This document shows, piece after piece, positions 25,255 through 34,035 of a stretch of DNA of 38,070 bases. The notes under the pieces were generated by a model, which worked only from the letters and a program-made list of their open reading frames with translations, was not told the origin of the DNA and searched no databases. A program made the position numbers and the translations under genes. Origin of the DNA: Anaerolineales bacterium (GTDB taxonomy: Bacteria; Chloroflexota; Anaerolineae; Anaerolineales; E44-bin32); contig JAFGNH010000159.1 of the NCBI GenBank assembly GCA_016927115.1, positions 1-38,070 on the forward strand, given 5' to 3'. How positions within the stretch are numbered: the stretch's first letter is position 1; every line of letters starts with the position of its first letter.

Positions 25255-26359
25255 ATGGAAGACTATACATCGGGATTACAACAGGACCTGAAACGCATCC
25301 AAGAACTCATGGTGCGTCTTTGACTTATCCGCAAAAGAACAGAAGCTGAATGCGCTTGTAGAAAAATCCGAAGACCCCACTCTGTGGGAAAATCCTGATG
25401 AAGCGCAAAAAATAATGAAAACTTTGGCACGGATCAGGCGTGATGTAGTTTCCTGGCATACGCTGCGTCAGCGAACCGAGGACGCGCTTGAACTTGCCGG
25501 CCTTGAAGATGAAAGCCTTACAGAAGATATTGAAAAAGAAGCTCTGGCCATTCATGGAATTGTTGAGCAGCGTGAGCTGCTGGCACTTCTTTCTGGACCC
25601 TATGATAGCGAGGATGCGATCCTCTCCATCCATGCAGGTGCTGGCGGAACTGATTCGCAGGACTGGGCACAAATGCTTCAGAGAATGTACCTGCGTTGGG
25701 CGGAACGAAATGATATGGATGTTGAAATCCTTTCCAGCAGCGAGGGCGATGAAGCAGGAATTAAAAGTGTGATGATCGCAATAAATGGCGATTATGTTTT
25801 TGGGTACCTGCGCTCAGAACGAGGTGTCCACCGGCTGGTCCGTCTATCACCTTTTGATTCAGCACATCGCAGACACACCTCTTTTGCACTGGTAGAAGTT
25901 TATCCACAGGTTGATTCAAATTCTGACGTTGAAATACATCCTTCCGATATCCGTATTGACACCTACCGCTCTGCAGGCGCAGGCGGACAGAACGTACAGA
26001 AAAACGAAACCGCCATTCGAATCACCCACATCCCTTCCGGGCTTGTTGTGACCTGCCAGAATGAACGTTCCCAATCGCAGAATAAAGAGAATGCTATGCG
26101 CGTGTTGCGCGCCCGGCTGCTGGATCTGAAACGGCAGGATCAGGAAGAAGAACTCGCCAAATTAAAGGGCGAACACGTCTCTGCTGAATGGGGCAGCCAG
26201 ATCCGTTCTTATGTTCTCCATCCCTATCAAATGGTCAAGGATCACCGTACGAATTTTGAAATGGGTAACACAACAGCCGTCCTTGATGGCGACCTGGATG
26301 GTTTTATCGATGCTTATCTGCGAATACAAAAGGGGAAACAAACAAAACCTACTGCTTGA
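25255..26359 (+). CDS. prfB: Peptide chain release factor 2 (two reading frames joined by programmed +1 frameshift)
   Basis: ATG at 25255 reads 22 codons to CTT TGA C; after a +1 shift the frame resumes with GAC at 25322 and runs to 26359, giving about 367 residues, the normal RF2 length. Visible: the SPF tripeptide that reads stop codons (RLSPFDSAHRR) and the catalytic GGQ (SAGAGGQNVQKNETA). Releases peptides at UGA and UAA. The in-frame UGA makes synthesis self-limiting. A ribosome site GGGGAAGG lies upstream of the ATG. The coordinates span both frames. Confidence 0.95.
25312..25324 (+). promoter_or_regulatory. RF2 programmed +1 frameshift site
   Basis: GGTG-CGT-CTT-TGA-C: the classical CUU UGA C slip site with a short Shine-Dalgarno-like GGTG three bases before the CTT, the same geometry as in Escherichia coli but with a weaker stimulator. 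Confidence 0.85.
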
Positions 26360-26384
26360 ATGGATTCAGACCATCTGCTATAAT
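26356..26384 (+). promoter_or_regulatory. Promoter of secG
   Basis: TTGAAT (26356-26361), 17-base spacer, TATAAT (26379-26384) with TGC extension; overlaps the prfB stop. A 5-bp hairpin GTCCG/CGGAC (26387-26401) sits in the leader just before the ribosome site. Confidence 0.75.
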
Positions 26385-26417
26385 CCGTCCGCCCGACGGA
26401 CCGAGGAGGAATAGATA

Positions 26418-26645
26418 GTGGACACTTATTTGAATATTGCGTTGATTATTCTCTCAATCGCACTGATTGCAATCATAATTCTGCAGAGTCGTGGTGCCGG
26501 ATTGGGAGGCCTTACAGGTGGTGATTTTGGTGGAGGCGGTTACCATGTTCGTCGTGGGATTGAAAAGCTGCTTTTCAATGTCACTATTGGACTCAGTGTG
26601 GTCTTTTTCCTGCTCGCACTGATTAACGTAATGCTGGCTAATTGA
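26418..26645 (+). CDS. secG: Preprotein translocase subunit SecG
   Basis: 75 residues with two membrane helices (about 5-22 and 54-72) and the glycine-rich cytoplasmic loop LGGLTGGDFGGGG between them, as in SecG. Aids SecYEG translocation. GTG start at 26418, GAGGAGG 8 bases upstream. Confidence 0.92.
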   Translation: MDTYLNIALIILSIALIAIIILQSRGAGLGGLTGGDFGGGGYHVRRGIEKLLFNVTIGLSVVFFLLALINVMLAN

Positions 26646-26680
26646 AGCCTAAGAATATTGCATACTTCTAACGGTCTCTG

Positions 26681-28402
26681 ATGCAAAAATACCGCTGGCA
26701 GATCCTTATTGCACTTCTCGGATTGATTCTGATTGCCGGGATACTTTTCCTCATCCTTCGTGATGGTGAGCAGGAAATATCCACGCCGCAACCAGTCTCG
26801 GGGGGTGCGTTTATTGAAGCTGAAATCGGCAGCTGCATCCGTTTGAATCCCCTGCTCGATTTTAATAATCAGGTTGACAGGGATATTGATGCACTTCTTT
26901 TCAGTGGTTTGCTTAAATTTAACTCCAGTGCAATACCTCAGCCCGATCTTGCCGAGGGTTGGGCAGTATCAGCAGATTCCACACTCTATACATTCTATCT
27001 TCGCGAAAATGCTCTCTGGCATGATGGCCAGCCAGTCACAGCAGATGATGTTATCTTTACATACTCAAAATTTATGGATGAGGATTACAGCGGCCCTTCC
27101 TATTTGAAAGATTTCTGGTCTGATATAACAATCACGAAAATAGATACTAACATTGTCCAATTTGGCCTGCCTGAACCTTTTGCTCCCTTTCTTGATTACC
27201 TTTCCATTGGCTTGCTCCCCGACCATCTTCTTCGCGGTGTGAGTGCATCGGATTTGATCGACCATCCATTCAACCTGAATCCTATCGGAACAGGCCCATA
27301 TAAATTCGACCATTTTCTTATTGAGGAAAATGAGATCCAGGGTATCAGCCTCGTTGTTAATGAAGATTACTACAGCGAAGTTCCTTTTCTTCAGCGGTTT
27401 GAGTTTTACTTTTTCGACAACACTGAAGGCGCAGTTAATGCTGTACTCACAGGAGAAGCGCAGGGTCTTATGGGTATTGAGCTTGAATATCTCCAGGAAA
27501 TCCTTGATGCCCCTTCTCTGAATCTCCACAGTGCCCCAGTTCCATCTCTTTATATGGTCCTCTTTAACCTGGATCATCCAAAGAAGACTTTTCTTAATGA
27601 AAAAGTTGTCCGCCAGGCTATGATGCTCGCTCTAAACCGACAGCACATGATTGATGAGGTTTTTCAAGGACAAGCTGTTCCTGCAAACAGCCTGTTTCTG
27701 GACGGTACCTGGGCTGCAATGGATCCTCCATCGGGATGGGAATTCGATCCCGATGAAGCCAACCGCCTGCTGGATGCCGAAGAATGGGATCTTCCGGCCG
27801 GTGCAGCACAAGGCACCGAGGAATATGTCCGCGGCAAAGAAGATCAGACGCTCACTTTTACACTCATCCATGCGGATGACTCTCAGTCCCAACAAATTGC
27901 CGAAATGATACAGCTTGAATGGGCCTCCATTGGGATACGCATTGAACTTAACGCTCTATCTTCCGAAGAGATGGTGTCGGACTATCTGGAGCCCCGCACA
28001 TACCAGGCAGCCCTTGTCAACTACAATTTTAATAATTCCCCCGATCCCGATCCGTATCCATTCTGGCATGATGCAGAACTGGATACCGGGCAGAATTACA
28101 GCAATTTTTCGGATCGGAATATCAGCATCTGGCTTGAACAAGCCAGAACCACACCGGATGTACTTCGCCGTTCGGCCCTTTACAAAAGGTTCCTGTATCG
28201 GTTTAATGACTTATTACCTGGACTGCCACTGTTCTTCCCCGTTGAAAGCTATGTGGTAGATACTACAGTGCAGGGTATAACGATTGGCCCGCTTTTTGAT
28301 CCCAGTTATCGATTCCATGCTGTTCAGGAATGGTACCTGGTTGCCAGGAATACTATTCCGGAAGCGGTTGATTCCAGCGCGGAAGAGATTATTGAACCAT
28401 AA
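26681..28402 (+). CDS. Family 5 extracellular solute-binding protein (peptide type), membrane-anchored
   Basis: 573 residues: one N-terminal membrane helix (7-27) without a lipobox Cys or obvious signal peptidase site, then a SBP_bac_5 domain (LNPLLDFNNQVDRDIDALLFSGLL, PQPDLAEGW, FYLRENALWHDGQPVTADDV, NPIGTGPYKF, VRQAMMLALNRQ). Such proteins bind peptides, nickel or sugars for ABC importers. No permease or ATPase genes are near; it follows secG by 35 bases, and no separate promoter was seen. It may serve a transporter encoded elsewhere or act without one. A stretch at about residues 373-390 (acidic EEYVRGKEDQ insertion) is atypical. Confidence 0.85.
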   Translation: MQKYRWQILIALLGLILIAGILFLILRDGEQEISTPQPVSGGAFIEAEIGSCIRLNPLLDFNNQVDRDIDALLFSGLLKFNSSAIPQPDLAEGWAVSADSTLYTFYLRENALWHDGQPVTADDVIFTYSKFMDEDYSGPSYLKDFWSDITITKIDTNIVQFGLPEPFAPFLDYLSIGLLPDHLLRGVSASDLIDHPFNLNPIGTGPYKFDHFLIEENEIQGISLVVNEDYYSEVPFLQRFEFYFFDNTEGAVNAVLTGEAQGLMGIELEYLQEILDAPSLNLHSAPVPSLYMVLFNLDHPKKTFLNEKVVRQAMMLALNRQHMIDEVFQGQAVPANSLFLDGTWAAMDPPSGWEFDPDEANRLLDAEEWDLPAGAAQGTEEYVRGKEDQTLTFTLIHADDSQSQQIAEMIQLEWASIGIRIELNALSSEEMVSDYLEPRTYQAALVNYNFNNSPDPDPYPFWHDAELDTGQNYSNFSDRNISIWLEQARTTPDVLRRSALYKRFLYRFNDLLPGLPLFFPVESYVVDTTVQGITIGPLFDPSYRFHAVQEWYLVARNTIPEAVDSSAEEIIEP

Positions 28403-28414
28403 TCCATACTGTCA

Positions 28415-28423
28415 TGGTATAAT
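28415..28423 (+). promoter_or_regulatory. Extended -10 promoter of the S1-domain gene
   Basis: TGGTATAAT, TATAAT at 28418-28423, 43 bases before the GTG start. Confidence 0.6.
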
Positions 28424-28465
28424 CCCGCCGCGACTCTGTAATGTGATGGATCAGGAAGGTGTATT

Positions 28466-29188
28466 GTGGATAGTCAAACAGAACTCACTAAGATTACTTT
28501 AAAAGACCTGCAGCCAAAAATGCAGCTCAAAGGTATTGTACGAAAAACCGAGCTATTCGGTGCCTTTGTTGATGTGGGTGCGGAAGCCGATGGTCTGGTT
28601 CACATTTCGATGCTGCAGCGCGGGCATGTGAATCGTGTAGAAGACGTGGTCGAATCAGGCCAGGAAGTTGAAGTCTGGGTGCGGAAGGTAGATCCTGCCA
28701 CTGGCCGCCTTGAACTGTCCATGATCAAGCCAGTTCTTTTGCCCTGGAAAGCCGTCAAATCAGGTATGAAGGTTAAGGGTACTGTCATCAGGATAGAATC
28801 ATTCGGAGCCTTCGTGGATATCGGCGCCGAACGGCCCGGGCTTGTCCATGTGAGCGAACTCAGTGATGAGTATGTCCGGGATCCATCTGAGCTTGTAAGC
28901 GTTGATCAGGAAATCGATGTAACCATCCTCGATGTGGATCGTAAAAAGCACCAGATCCGCCTGAGTATGAAACAATCTGAAGCACTTGATACTGAAGAAG
29001 AACAGGATGAGGTTGAGGAAGAGCCGGTTGCTACTGCGATGGAAATTGCATTGAGGAAAGCTCTTCAGGAATCCGACGCCGATCCAGCGCCAATGGATGC
29101 TGCTCCCTCCTCCACCCCCGCGAAGAAGTCTTCAGATGAACTTGAGGATATTCTTTCCCGAACACTTAAACACCGGGTAAAAAGCTAG
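28466..29188 (+). CDS. Two-domain S1 RNA-binding protein (ribosomal protein S1-like)
   Basis: 240 residues with two S1/OB repeats (about 18-90 and 99-172), each with the FGAFVDxGAExxGLVHxS signature. The C-terminal third is acidic and low complexity (EEEQDEVEEEPV) and ends in a short basic helix (LEDILSRTLKHRVKS). Much shorter than four-to-six-domain S1, like the short S1 homologues of several Gram-positives and Chloroflexota. Probably binds mRNA on the 30S subunit or in decay complexes. GTG start at 28466 with AGGAAGG upstream. Followed by a strong terminator. Confidence 0.8.
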   Translation: MDSQTELTKITLKDLQPKMQLKGIVRKTELFGAFVDVGAEADGLVHISMLQRGHVNRVEDVVESGQEVEVWVRKVDPATGRLELSMIKPVLLPWKAVKSGMKVKGTVIRIESFGAFVDIGAERPGLVHVSELSDEYVRDPSELVSVDQEIDVTILDVDRKKHQIRLSMKQSEALDTEEEQDEVEEEPVATAMEIALRKALQESDADPAPMDAAPSSTPAKKSSDELEDILSRTLKHRVKS

Positions 29189-29241
29189 CTCTATTTCAGC
29201 TGCAGCCGTGTTTTAAGTTCTGCTTGAATCCAGATAACCGA

Positions 29242-29297
29242 AACAAAGATGGGTAATGGTATGCCCATCTTTGTTCTTTGTTCAGATCTTTTTTTTT
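29242..29297 (+). terminator. Intrinsic terminator after the S1-domain gene
   Basis: Perfect 12-bp stem AACAAAGATGGG (29242-29253) and CCCATCTTTGTT (29264-29275), a 10-base loop, then T-rich sequence and a T run at 29289-29297. It closes the long plus-strand block. Confidence 0.85.
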
Positions 29298-29366
29298 GAA
29301 TAATTCTGTTTGCCCGAGTGAGCGGATGTATAATACAGGATCTTGAAACATATTTCTCATACCTGC

Positions 29367-29615
29367 TTAATCCATCCAATCGTCCTCATCATCATCTTCA
29401 TCGAATAGTAGTCCTTGATCATCATCATCTTCATCGTCGTCGTCGGGCGCCTCATACCCCTCCAGATCATCATCCCACGGATCTTCAACTGCAAGATCGT
29501 TGACCCCCGCATAGGTCAAACAACCTTCATCAGGGTCAATCATGATATTTTCTGAGGAGCAAACACCATTCTCAAGATAAACACAATCGATATAGCGACA
29601 AACAACTCGGGGCAT
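29367..29615 (-). CDS. Small DUF1540-like cysteine protein with polyacidic tail
   Basis: 82 residues. The N-terminal 35 hold four Cys (5, 10, 18, 31) in a pattern CxxxxC...NGVC...IxIDPxxGC, like the DUF1540 putative metal-binding domain. The rest is almost all Asp/Glu (about 30 of 47), ending EDDWMD. ATG at 29615 with GGAGG upstream. Convergent to the S1 gene and downstream of rel by 142 bases. A metal- or protein-binding role is a guess. Confidence 0.75.
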   Translation of the reverse strand: MPRVVCRYIDCVYLENGVCSSENIMIDPDEGCLTYAGVNDLAVEDPWDDDLEGYEAPDDDDEDDDDQGLLFDEDDDEDDWMD

Positions 29616-29712
29616 TTTCCTTTCCTCCACAATTATTCAACCTGTCAAATCCGATCCTACCGTACTCAAGAACCGCTCGCCATAAATATTCTATAAGAAA
29701 ATCGAGGGCTTG

Positions 29713-29729
29713 CACCAGTAGTTCTGGTG
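29713..29729 (-). terminator. Short hairpin after rel
   Basis: CACCAG-TAGTT-CTGGTG, 6-bp perfect stem 28 bases past the rel stop on minus; no immediate T tract, so terminator use is uncertain. Confidence 0.35.
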
Positions 29730-29757
29730 ATAGAAGCTATATAAATATCGAATACCG

Positions 29758-31929
29758 CTAGCCGGGCCGTATTCTCCGTGCTTCCAGTACGTTTGGCAAC
29801 GCTTCAATCTTGTTCAGGACTCGGCTTAGCTGGTTAATATCCATGATGCTCATAACCATGTCAAAAGTCGCCAGACTGTTCTTTGTTGCCACATTAAGTG
29901 TAGAAATGCTTATCGATTCATTCAACAACAGCGTAGAAACATCTTTCATCAAGCCATCACGATCGTAAGCCCGGATACGTATCGAAACAGGGTAGCGTTG
30001 CATCTGCTGCCCCCATGATACCTGAACGAGCCGTTCTTTATCCCGAATACGCAGGATATTGGGACAGTCCAGTCTATGAACCGTCACTCCTCGCCCTCGA
30101 GTCACGTAACCAATTATCTGATCGCCTGGAACAGGATTACAGCAGCGTGCAAGCTGTGTCAGCAATCCTGATACTCCCAAAATTGTTACTTCTTCAGATC
30201 CAAGCGGCTCATTTAAAAATTCAGCAGTCGTCGGGATAGTAAACTCATCATGATCCTCTTCCTCTTTATCCAGTCGAGGAATGATTTTTCCAAGATGCGT
30301 ATCCCCGCATCCAATTGCTGCGAGCAGATCGTCCACGCTGGAGTAATCCATCTCCTTGGCAATATTCTCATAACTGTGTGCTTCCATGCCCAGGCGACGA
30401 AGTTCACGTTCAAGAAGAAGCCTGCCATGAGAAATATTCTGTTCCCGGTCCTGCCTTTTAAACCACTGCCGTATCTTACTGCGTGCCCGTTGGCTCGCAA
30501 CCATTTCCAGGCTGGGATTTAACCAGTCCCGGCTGGGCCCCCCGCGTTTTGTAGTCAGGATCTCAAGGACATCACCGGTTTTTATTTTATGGTCCAGTGA
30601 AACCAGCTTGCCATCTAATTTTGCACCGCGGCAGCGGTGGCCGATATCTGTATGAATATGATAAGCGAAGTCAATAGGAGTAGATCCGGATGGCAGGTCA
30701 AAAATATCTCCACGGGGAGTGAAAACATACACCCTATCTGTAAAAACATCCGTTTTCATCGCATCGACAAAATCGCTGGCGTCGTCAACATCCTGTCGCC
30801 ATTCCATCAGGCGACGCAGCCATAGGATCTTACGTTCATACGCATCATCCCGTCTGCGTCCCTCTTTATAACGCCAATGTGCGGCAATACCATACTCGGC
30901 CCGTTCATCCATCTCAGGAGTACGGATTTGAACTTCCAGAGGGCGGCCATCCTCGTACATTACAGCTGTATGCAGTGATTGATAGTAATTGTCCTTGGGG
31001 GTGGCAATATAATCATCAAAAGCTCCCGGCATCGGCTGCCATTGGCTGTGGATAACGCCAAGAGACACGTAACAGTCGTGCTCTGATTCTACAATGATCC
31101 GGATACCCCGGACATCAAATACCTGATCAAAAGGAACATTTTTTCGTTCCATTTTTTTGTAGATTGAGTAAAGATGTTTTGGACGTCCTTTGATCTCAGC
31201 AGTAATTCCCTCTTCGGAAAGAATATGCTTGAGGTGGTCTATGATGTTGTTCATCACACTTTCGCGGTCAACCCGCCGTTCATCAACAAATGCAGCGATA
31301 CGCCGGTATTCCTCCGGCATCGCATACCGGAAGCTCAGATCTTCCAGTTCCCATTTGATCTGCCAGATACCAAGCCTGTTTGCGAGTGGAGCAAAGATTT
31401 CAAGAGTCTCTCGAGCTATGCGCTCCTGCTTTTCTCGGGGGAGATGGCGGAGCGTGCGCATGTTGTGCAGTCGGTCCGCCAGCTTGATGACAACTACACG
31501 GACATCATCCCCCATCGCAAGGAATGTCTTTCGCAGTGTCTCTTTGGCGAGTTCACTCTCAGTGGCCAGAACAATCGACTTGCTCCCGCCTGCTCTGCCG
31601 CTCACTCGAGGCAGTTGTGTGAGCTTTGTCACACCATCTACCAGTAGCGCCACTTCCTCGCCAAATTCTTTCTTTAGATCGTCCATTGTCATGAACGTAT
31701 CTTCAACGGTGTCATGCAGCAGTCCTGCAATGATAGCAGGCGATGGCAGCCCCAATTCCGCCAGAATTGCCGCTACAGCCAGGCAGTGCTGTATGTAGGG
31801 CTCCCCAGACGCTCTGGTTTGCTCTGCATGCAGTTCCTCAGCCTTCCGATACGCGCGTAATATACGCTCGCGTTCATCGGGCTTGATCTTGTTTTCAAGA
31901 ATGTTCAGAAGACTATCAATATCCATCAT
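29758..31929 (-). CDS. rel: Bifunctional (p)ppGpp synthetase/hydrolase
   Basis: 723 residues with the full RSH layout: HD hydrolase (His48, HD 72-73, ED 76-77: LLHDTVEDT), synthetase (FDVRGIRIIV, YQSLHTAV, EVQIRTPEMDERAEYGIAAHW), TGS (DRVYVFTPRGDIFDLPSGSTPIDFAYHIH), a zinc-finger region (ARCCNPVPGDQIIGYVTRGRGVTVHRLDCPN) and a C-terminal ACT/RRM. The intact HD motif predicts ppGpp hydrolysis besides synthesis; it is the only such gene in the window. The MMDIDS start at 31929 or 31926 lacks a Shine-Dalgarno; a TATACT 14 bases upstream implies a very short leader. Confidence 0.95.
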   Translation of the reverse strand: MMDIDSLLNILENKIKPDERERILRAYRKAEELHAEQTRASGEPYIQHCLAVAAILAELGLPSPAIIAGLLHDTVEDTFMTMDDLKKEFGEEVALLVDGVTKLTQLPRVSGRAGGSKSIVLATESELAKETLRKTFLAMGDDVRVVVIKLADRLHNMRTLRHLPREKQERIARETLEIFAPLANRLGIWQIKWELEDLSFRYAMPEEYRRIAAFVDERRVDRESVMNNIIDHLKHILSEEGITAEIKGRPKHLYSIYKKMERKNVPFDQVFDVRGIRIIVESEHDCYVSLGVIHSQWQPMPGAFDDYIATPKDNYYQSLHTAVMYEDGRPLEVQIRTPEMDERAEYGIAAHWRYKEGRRRDDAYERKILWLRRLMEWRQDVDDASDFVDAMKTDVFTDRVYVFTPRGDIFDLPSGSTPIDFAYHIHTDIGHRCRGAKLDGKLVSLDHKIKTGDVLEILTTKRGGPSRDWLNPSLEMVASQRARSKIRQWFKRQDREQNISHGRLLLERELRRLGMEAHSYENIAKEMDYSSVDDLLAAIGCGDTHLGKIIPRLDKEEEDHDEFTIPTTAEFLNEPLGSEEVTILGVSGLLTQLARCCNPVPGDQIIGYVTRGRGVTVHRLDCPNILRIRDKERLVQVSWGQQMQRYPVSIRIRAYDRDGLMKDVSTLLLNESISISTLNVATKNSLATFDMVMSIMDINQLSRVLNKIEALPNVLEARRIRPG

Positions 31930-31990
31930 GCTTTTGTAAATCCAGTATATGCATAGGACACCCAATCATCAAGGGTATCTGCACATAAAT

Positions 31991-32031
31991 AAAAGAAAAA
32001 GATGACGACAATAATACTCTGTCGTCATCTT
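31991..32031 (-). terminator. Intrinsic terminator of the foldase gene
   Basis: On minus: AAGATGACGAC, 11-base loop, GTCGTCATCTT (32031-32021 and 32009-31999), then TTTCTTTT (31998-31991). A strong terminator that separates the rpsF-to-foldase block from rel. Confidence 0.85.
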
Positions 32032-32077
32032 CGCACCTGCAAATGTTATTACCAGGAGCAGGAGGGTGAAACTTCAA

Positions 32078-33172
32078 TCATTGAGCAAGACCAGGAAAGA
32101 TCGAATAGAGCACTTCGTTTACCATTTCCTGATTAATCTCAACTTCTGCTTCTTCCAGCGCTGTGTTCAGGAATTCCTGATACGCCGCCTGAACCCGATA
32201 TTCAAATGAGTACTGGTCAAGCACTTGCTCCTGATGTCCGAGGACTTCAATCAGGTGCCAGCCGTACTGGGTCTCTACAGGTCCACTGATTTCGCCAATT
32301 TCCAATGCAAATGCTGCGTCCGCGAATTCAGTGACCATGCGGTCCCGGGTAAACCAGCCGAGGTCACCGCCATTGGCAGAGTTGGATGTATCCAGCGAAA
32401 ATTCCAGAGCCAGATCCTCCCAGCTTTCGTCCTCATCCAATCGGTCCAATAATTCCTGAGCCTCCGCTTCGGTCGCCACCAGAATATGGCGAGCCCATAC
32501 CTGGTCTTCAGCTTTCGGGATTTCTGCCCGGAATTCATTCAGCAGGCGGTCCATGTACAAGCCTCGCCTGACGGATTCAAGTATGTCTTCCTCAGCAATA
32601 CCCTGTGATGCCCATTGATCCAGAAAGAGCTGATAATTCTCATCGAACATTTCAAGAGTATAAGCTGTAGGGGTTGGGGCTGGTGTTGGTTCTGCTGCAT
32701 CTCCTGCATCTTCTTCATCAACTTCAACCGCAGCAGTTGGTTCTGCATCGGGATCGGGTGTCCTCGAAGGATACGGGGTGGGAGTACCTTCCGGATAAAA
32801 ACCGAAGTAGCTGTAGATAGTATCCTGCACATCTTGATCCGTAATTTCAAAACCGCGTGCTTCCGCTTCCTGCACCGTTAACAGCTGGTTTGTAAGTGTA
32901 TTCAGAACTGAACTCGCCACCGTTTGTGGGTCTGATTCTCCGTCATAGCGCAATAAAAATTCAGCGCGGAATCCGTCTGCAGATATTTTTTCGCCATTAA
33001 CTGTTAAAACAGCCTGATTTGGCTTAAGGGTGAATTCATAAACCAGCGCATATCCGACGAGTACCAGCACCGCAACACCGGTAATGATAGTTCCGATAAG
33101 AATCCATTGACTCTGTCGTCGTTCGCGTTCTGCTCTGGCGAGAAACTTGTTTTTTCTAATCTTTGCTGCCAT
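32078..33172 (-). CDS. Membrane-anchored peptidyl-prolyl isomerase of parvulin type (PrsA/SurA-like)
   Basis: 364 residues: basic cytoplasmic start, one membrane helix (about 24-46), SurA-like N-domain (VLTVNGEKISADGFRAEFLLRY), a Pro/Thr/Asp-rich linker (about 128-172), then a parvulin domain (ARHILVATEAEAQELLDRL to GWHLIEVLGH, about 225-320) and a helical tail. Helps folding of exported proteins on the outer face of the membrane. ATG at 33172 with AGAGGA upstream. About 100 bases after rpsR on the same strand; probably own transcript plus read-through. Confidence 0.88.
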   Translation of the reverse strand: MAAKIRKNKFLARAERERRQSQWILIGTIITGVAVLVLVGYALVYEFTLKPNQAVLTVNGEKISADGFRAEFLLRYDGESDPQTVASSVLNTLTNQLLTVQEAEARGFEITDQDVQDTIYSYFGFYPEGTPTPYPSRTPDPDAEPTAAVEVDEEDAGDAAEPTPAPTPTAYTLEMFDENYQLFLDQWASQGIAEEDILESVRRGLYMDRLLNEFRAEIPKAEDQVWARHILVATEAEAQELLDRLDEDESWEDLALEFSLDTSNSANGGDLGWFTRDRMVTEFADAAFALEIGEISGPVETQYGWHLIEVLGHQEQVLDQYSFEYRVQAAYQEFLNTALEEAEVEINQEMVNEVLYSIFPGLAQ

Positions 33173-33274
33173 ATAGTTTTCCTCTGCGCTTTCCCTGCGA
33201 TAAGAATGCTTTATGTGTCAACCGGGCACAGAAATCTTTTCCATGCCCGGCATCCTTACCATTGAGTATAAAGT

Positions 33275-33556
33275 TTAGTGATACGGTTCAGAAGTAAACG
33301 GCAGCAACGCCATGTGACGAGCACGTTTGACCGATCGTGCTACCAAACGTTGATGCTTGGCACAGGTCCCGGTTTCACGTCTTGAACGAATCTTGCCCAT
33401 CTCATTGATCATCCGCCGCAGCAGATCTGTATCTTTATAGTCAATATGTGTGACCTTGCCGCCACAAAACTGGCAGGTCCGATTTCGGCGTGTAAATCGC
33501 CTGGGACCTCCTTTGCGAGGTCTGAACTTTCTTTGTGAATTTCTGTCTTCTGACAA
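33275..33556 (-). CDS. rpsR: 30S ribosomal protein S18
   Basis: 93 residues. Zinc-type S18 with CxxC (CQFCGGK) and a second CAKHQ pair; [50 protein letters not shown] is diagnostic in its parts (segments shown: [17 protein letters not shown]). TTG start at 33556 with GGGAGG 6 bases upstream. Binds S6 on the platform of the 30S subunit. Third gene of rpsF-ssb-rpsR. Confidence 0.95.
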   Translation of the reverse strand: MSEDRNSQRKFRPRKGGPRRFTRRNRTCQFCGGKVTHIDYKDTDLLRRMINEMGKIRSRRETGTCAKHQRLVARSVKRARHMALLPFTSEPYH

Positions 33557-33615
33557 GGTATACCTCCCTTGATTCCACTATTATTTCTCGAGGCAGGAAC
33601 TGTCCTGGCTGAATG

Positions 33616-34011
33616 TCAGTATGCTTGCTGCTGGTTTTCGAAGGATATGTGGTCTCCTTCATGGACGTTGGTTTGATCGGCATCGCCCAGCTGTATAATT
33701 TCCTGTGCGACCAATTCCGTAGCAAAATGCTTCTTACCTGTACCATCTTCCCATCGTCGTGTTTGAAGCCTTCCTTCCACATATACCTGCGAGCCTTTTT
33801 TCAGGTTTTGATTGCATATTTCGGCAAGGCTGCCCCAAGCGACCACATTAAACCATTCGGTCTCCTCATGCTTTTCGCCATCGGTAGAATGCCAGATTCT
33901 GGAGGTTGCCACACTGAATGTGGTAACCGGCTTGCCTGATGGTGTATAACGCATTTCAGGATCACGTCCCAGATTACCGATAACCATAACCTTATTCAAG
34001 CCGCGTCCCAT
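33616..34011 (-). CDS. ssb: Single-stranded DNA-binding protein with altered C-terminal tip
   Basis: 131 residues: OB fold (LNKVMVIGNLGRDPEMRYTPSG, WFNVVAWGSLAE, KKGSQVYVEGRLQTRRWED, 1-110) as in bacterial SSB. The tail is only about 20 residues and ends GDHISFENQQQAY instead of the usual DDDIPF acidic tip that recruits partner enzymes. ATG at 34011 with GGGAGG upstream; the frame is open to 34032 with no better start. Between rpsF (24 bases) and rpsR. Confidence 0.92.
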   Translation of the reverse strand: MGRGLNKVMVIGNLGRDPEMRYTPSGKPVTTFSVATSRIWHSTDGEKHEETEWFNVVAWGSLAEICNQNLKKGSQVYVEGRLQTRRWEDGTGKKHFATELVAQEIIQLGDADQTNVHEGDHISFENQQQAY

Positions 34012-34035
34012 TCCTATCCTCCCTGAAACCAAACG

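Noticed and set aside
29390-29470. CATCATC-like simple repeats, possible microsatellite
   Set aside because: They are Asp/Glu codons of the acidic tail of the DUF1540-like protein.
31190-31798. 202-codon open frame on plus
   Set aside because: Antisense to rel; Ser/Arg-rich, no ribosome site.
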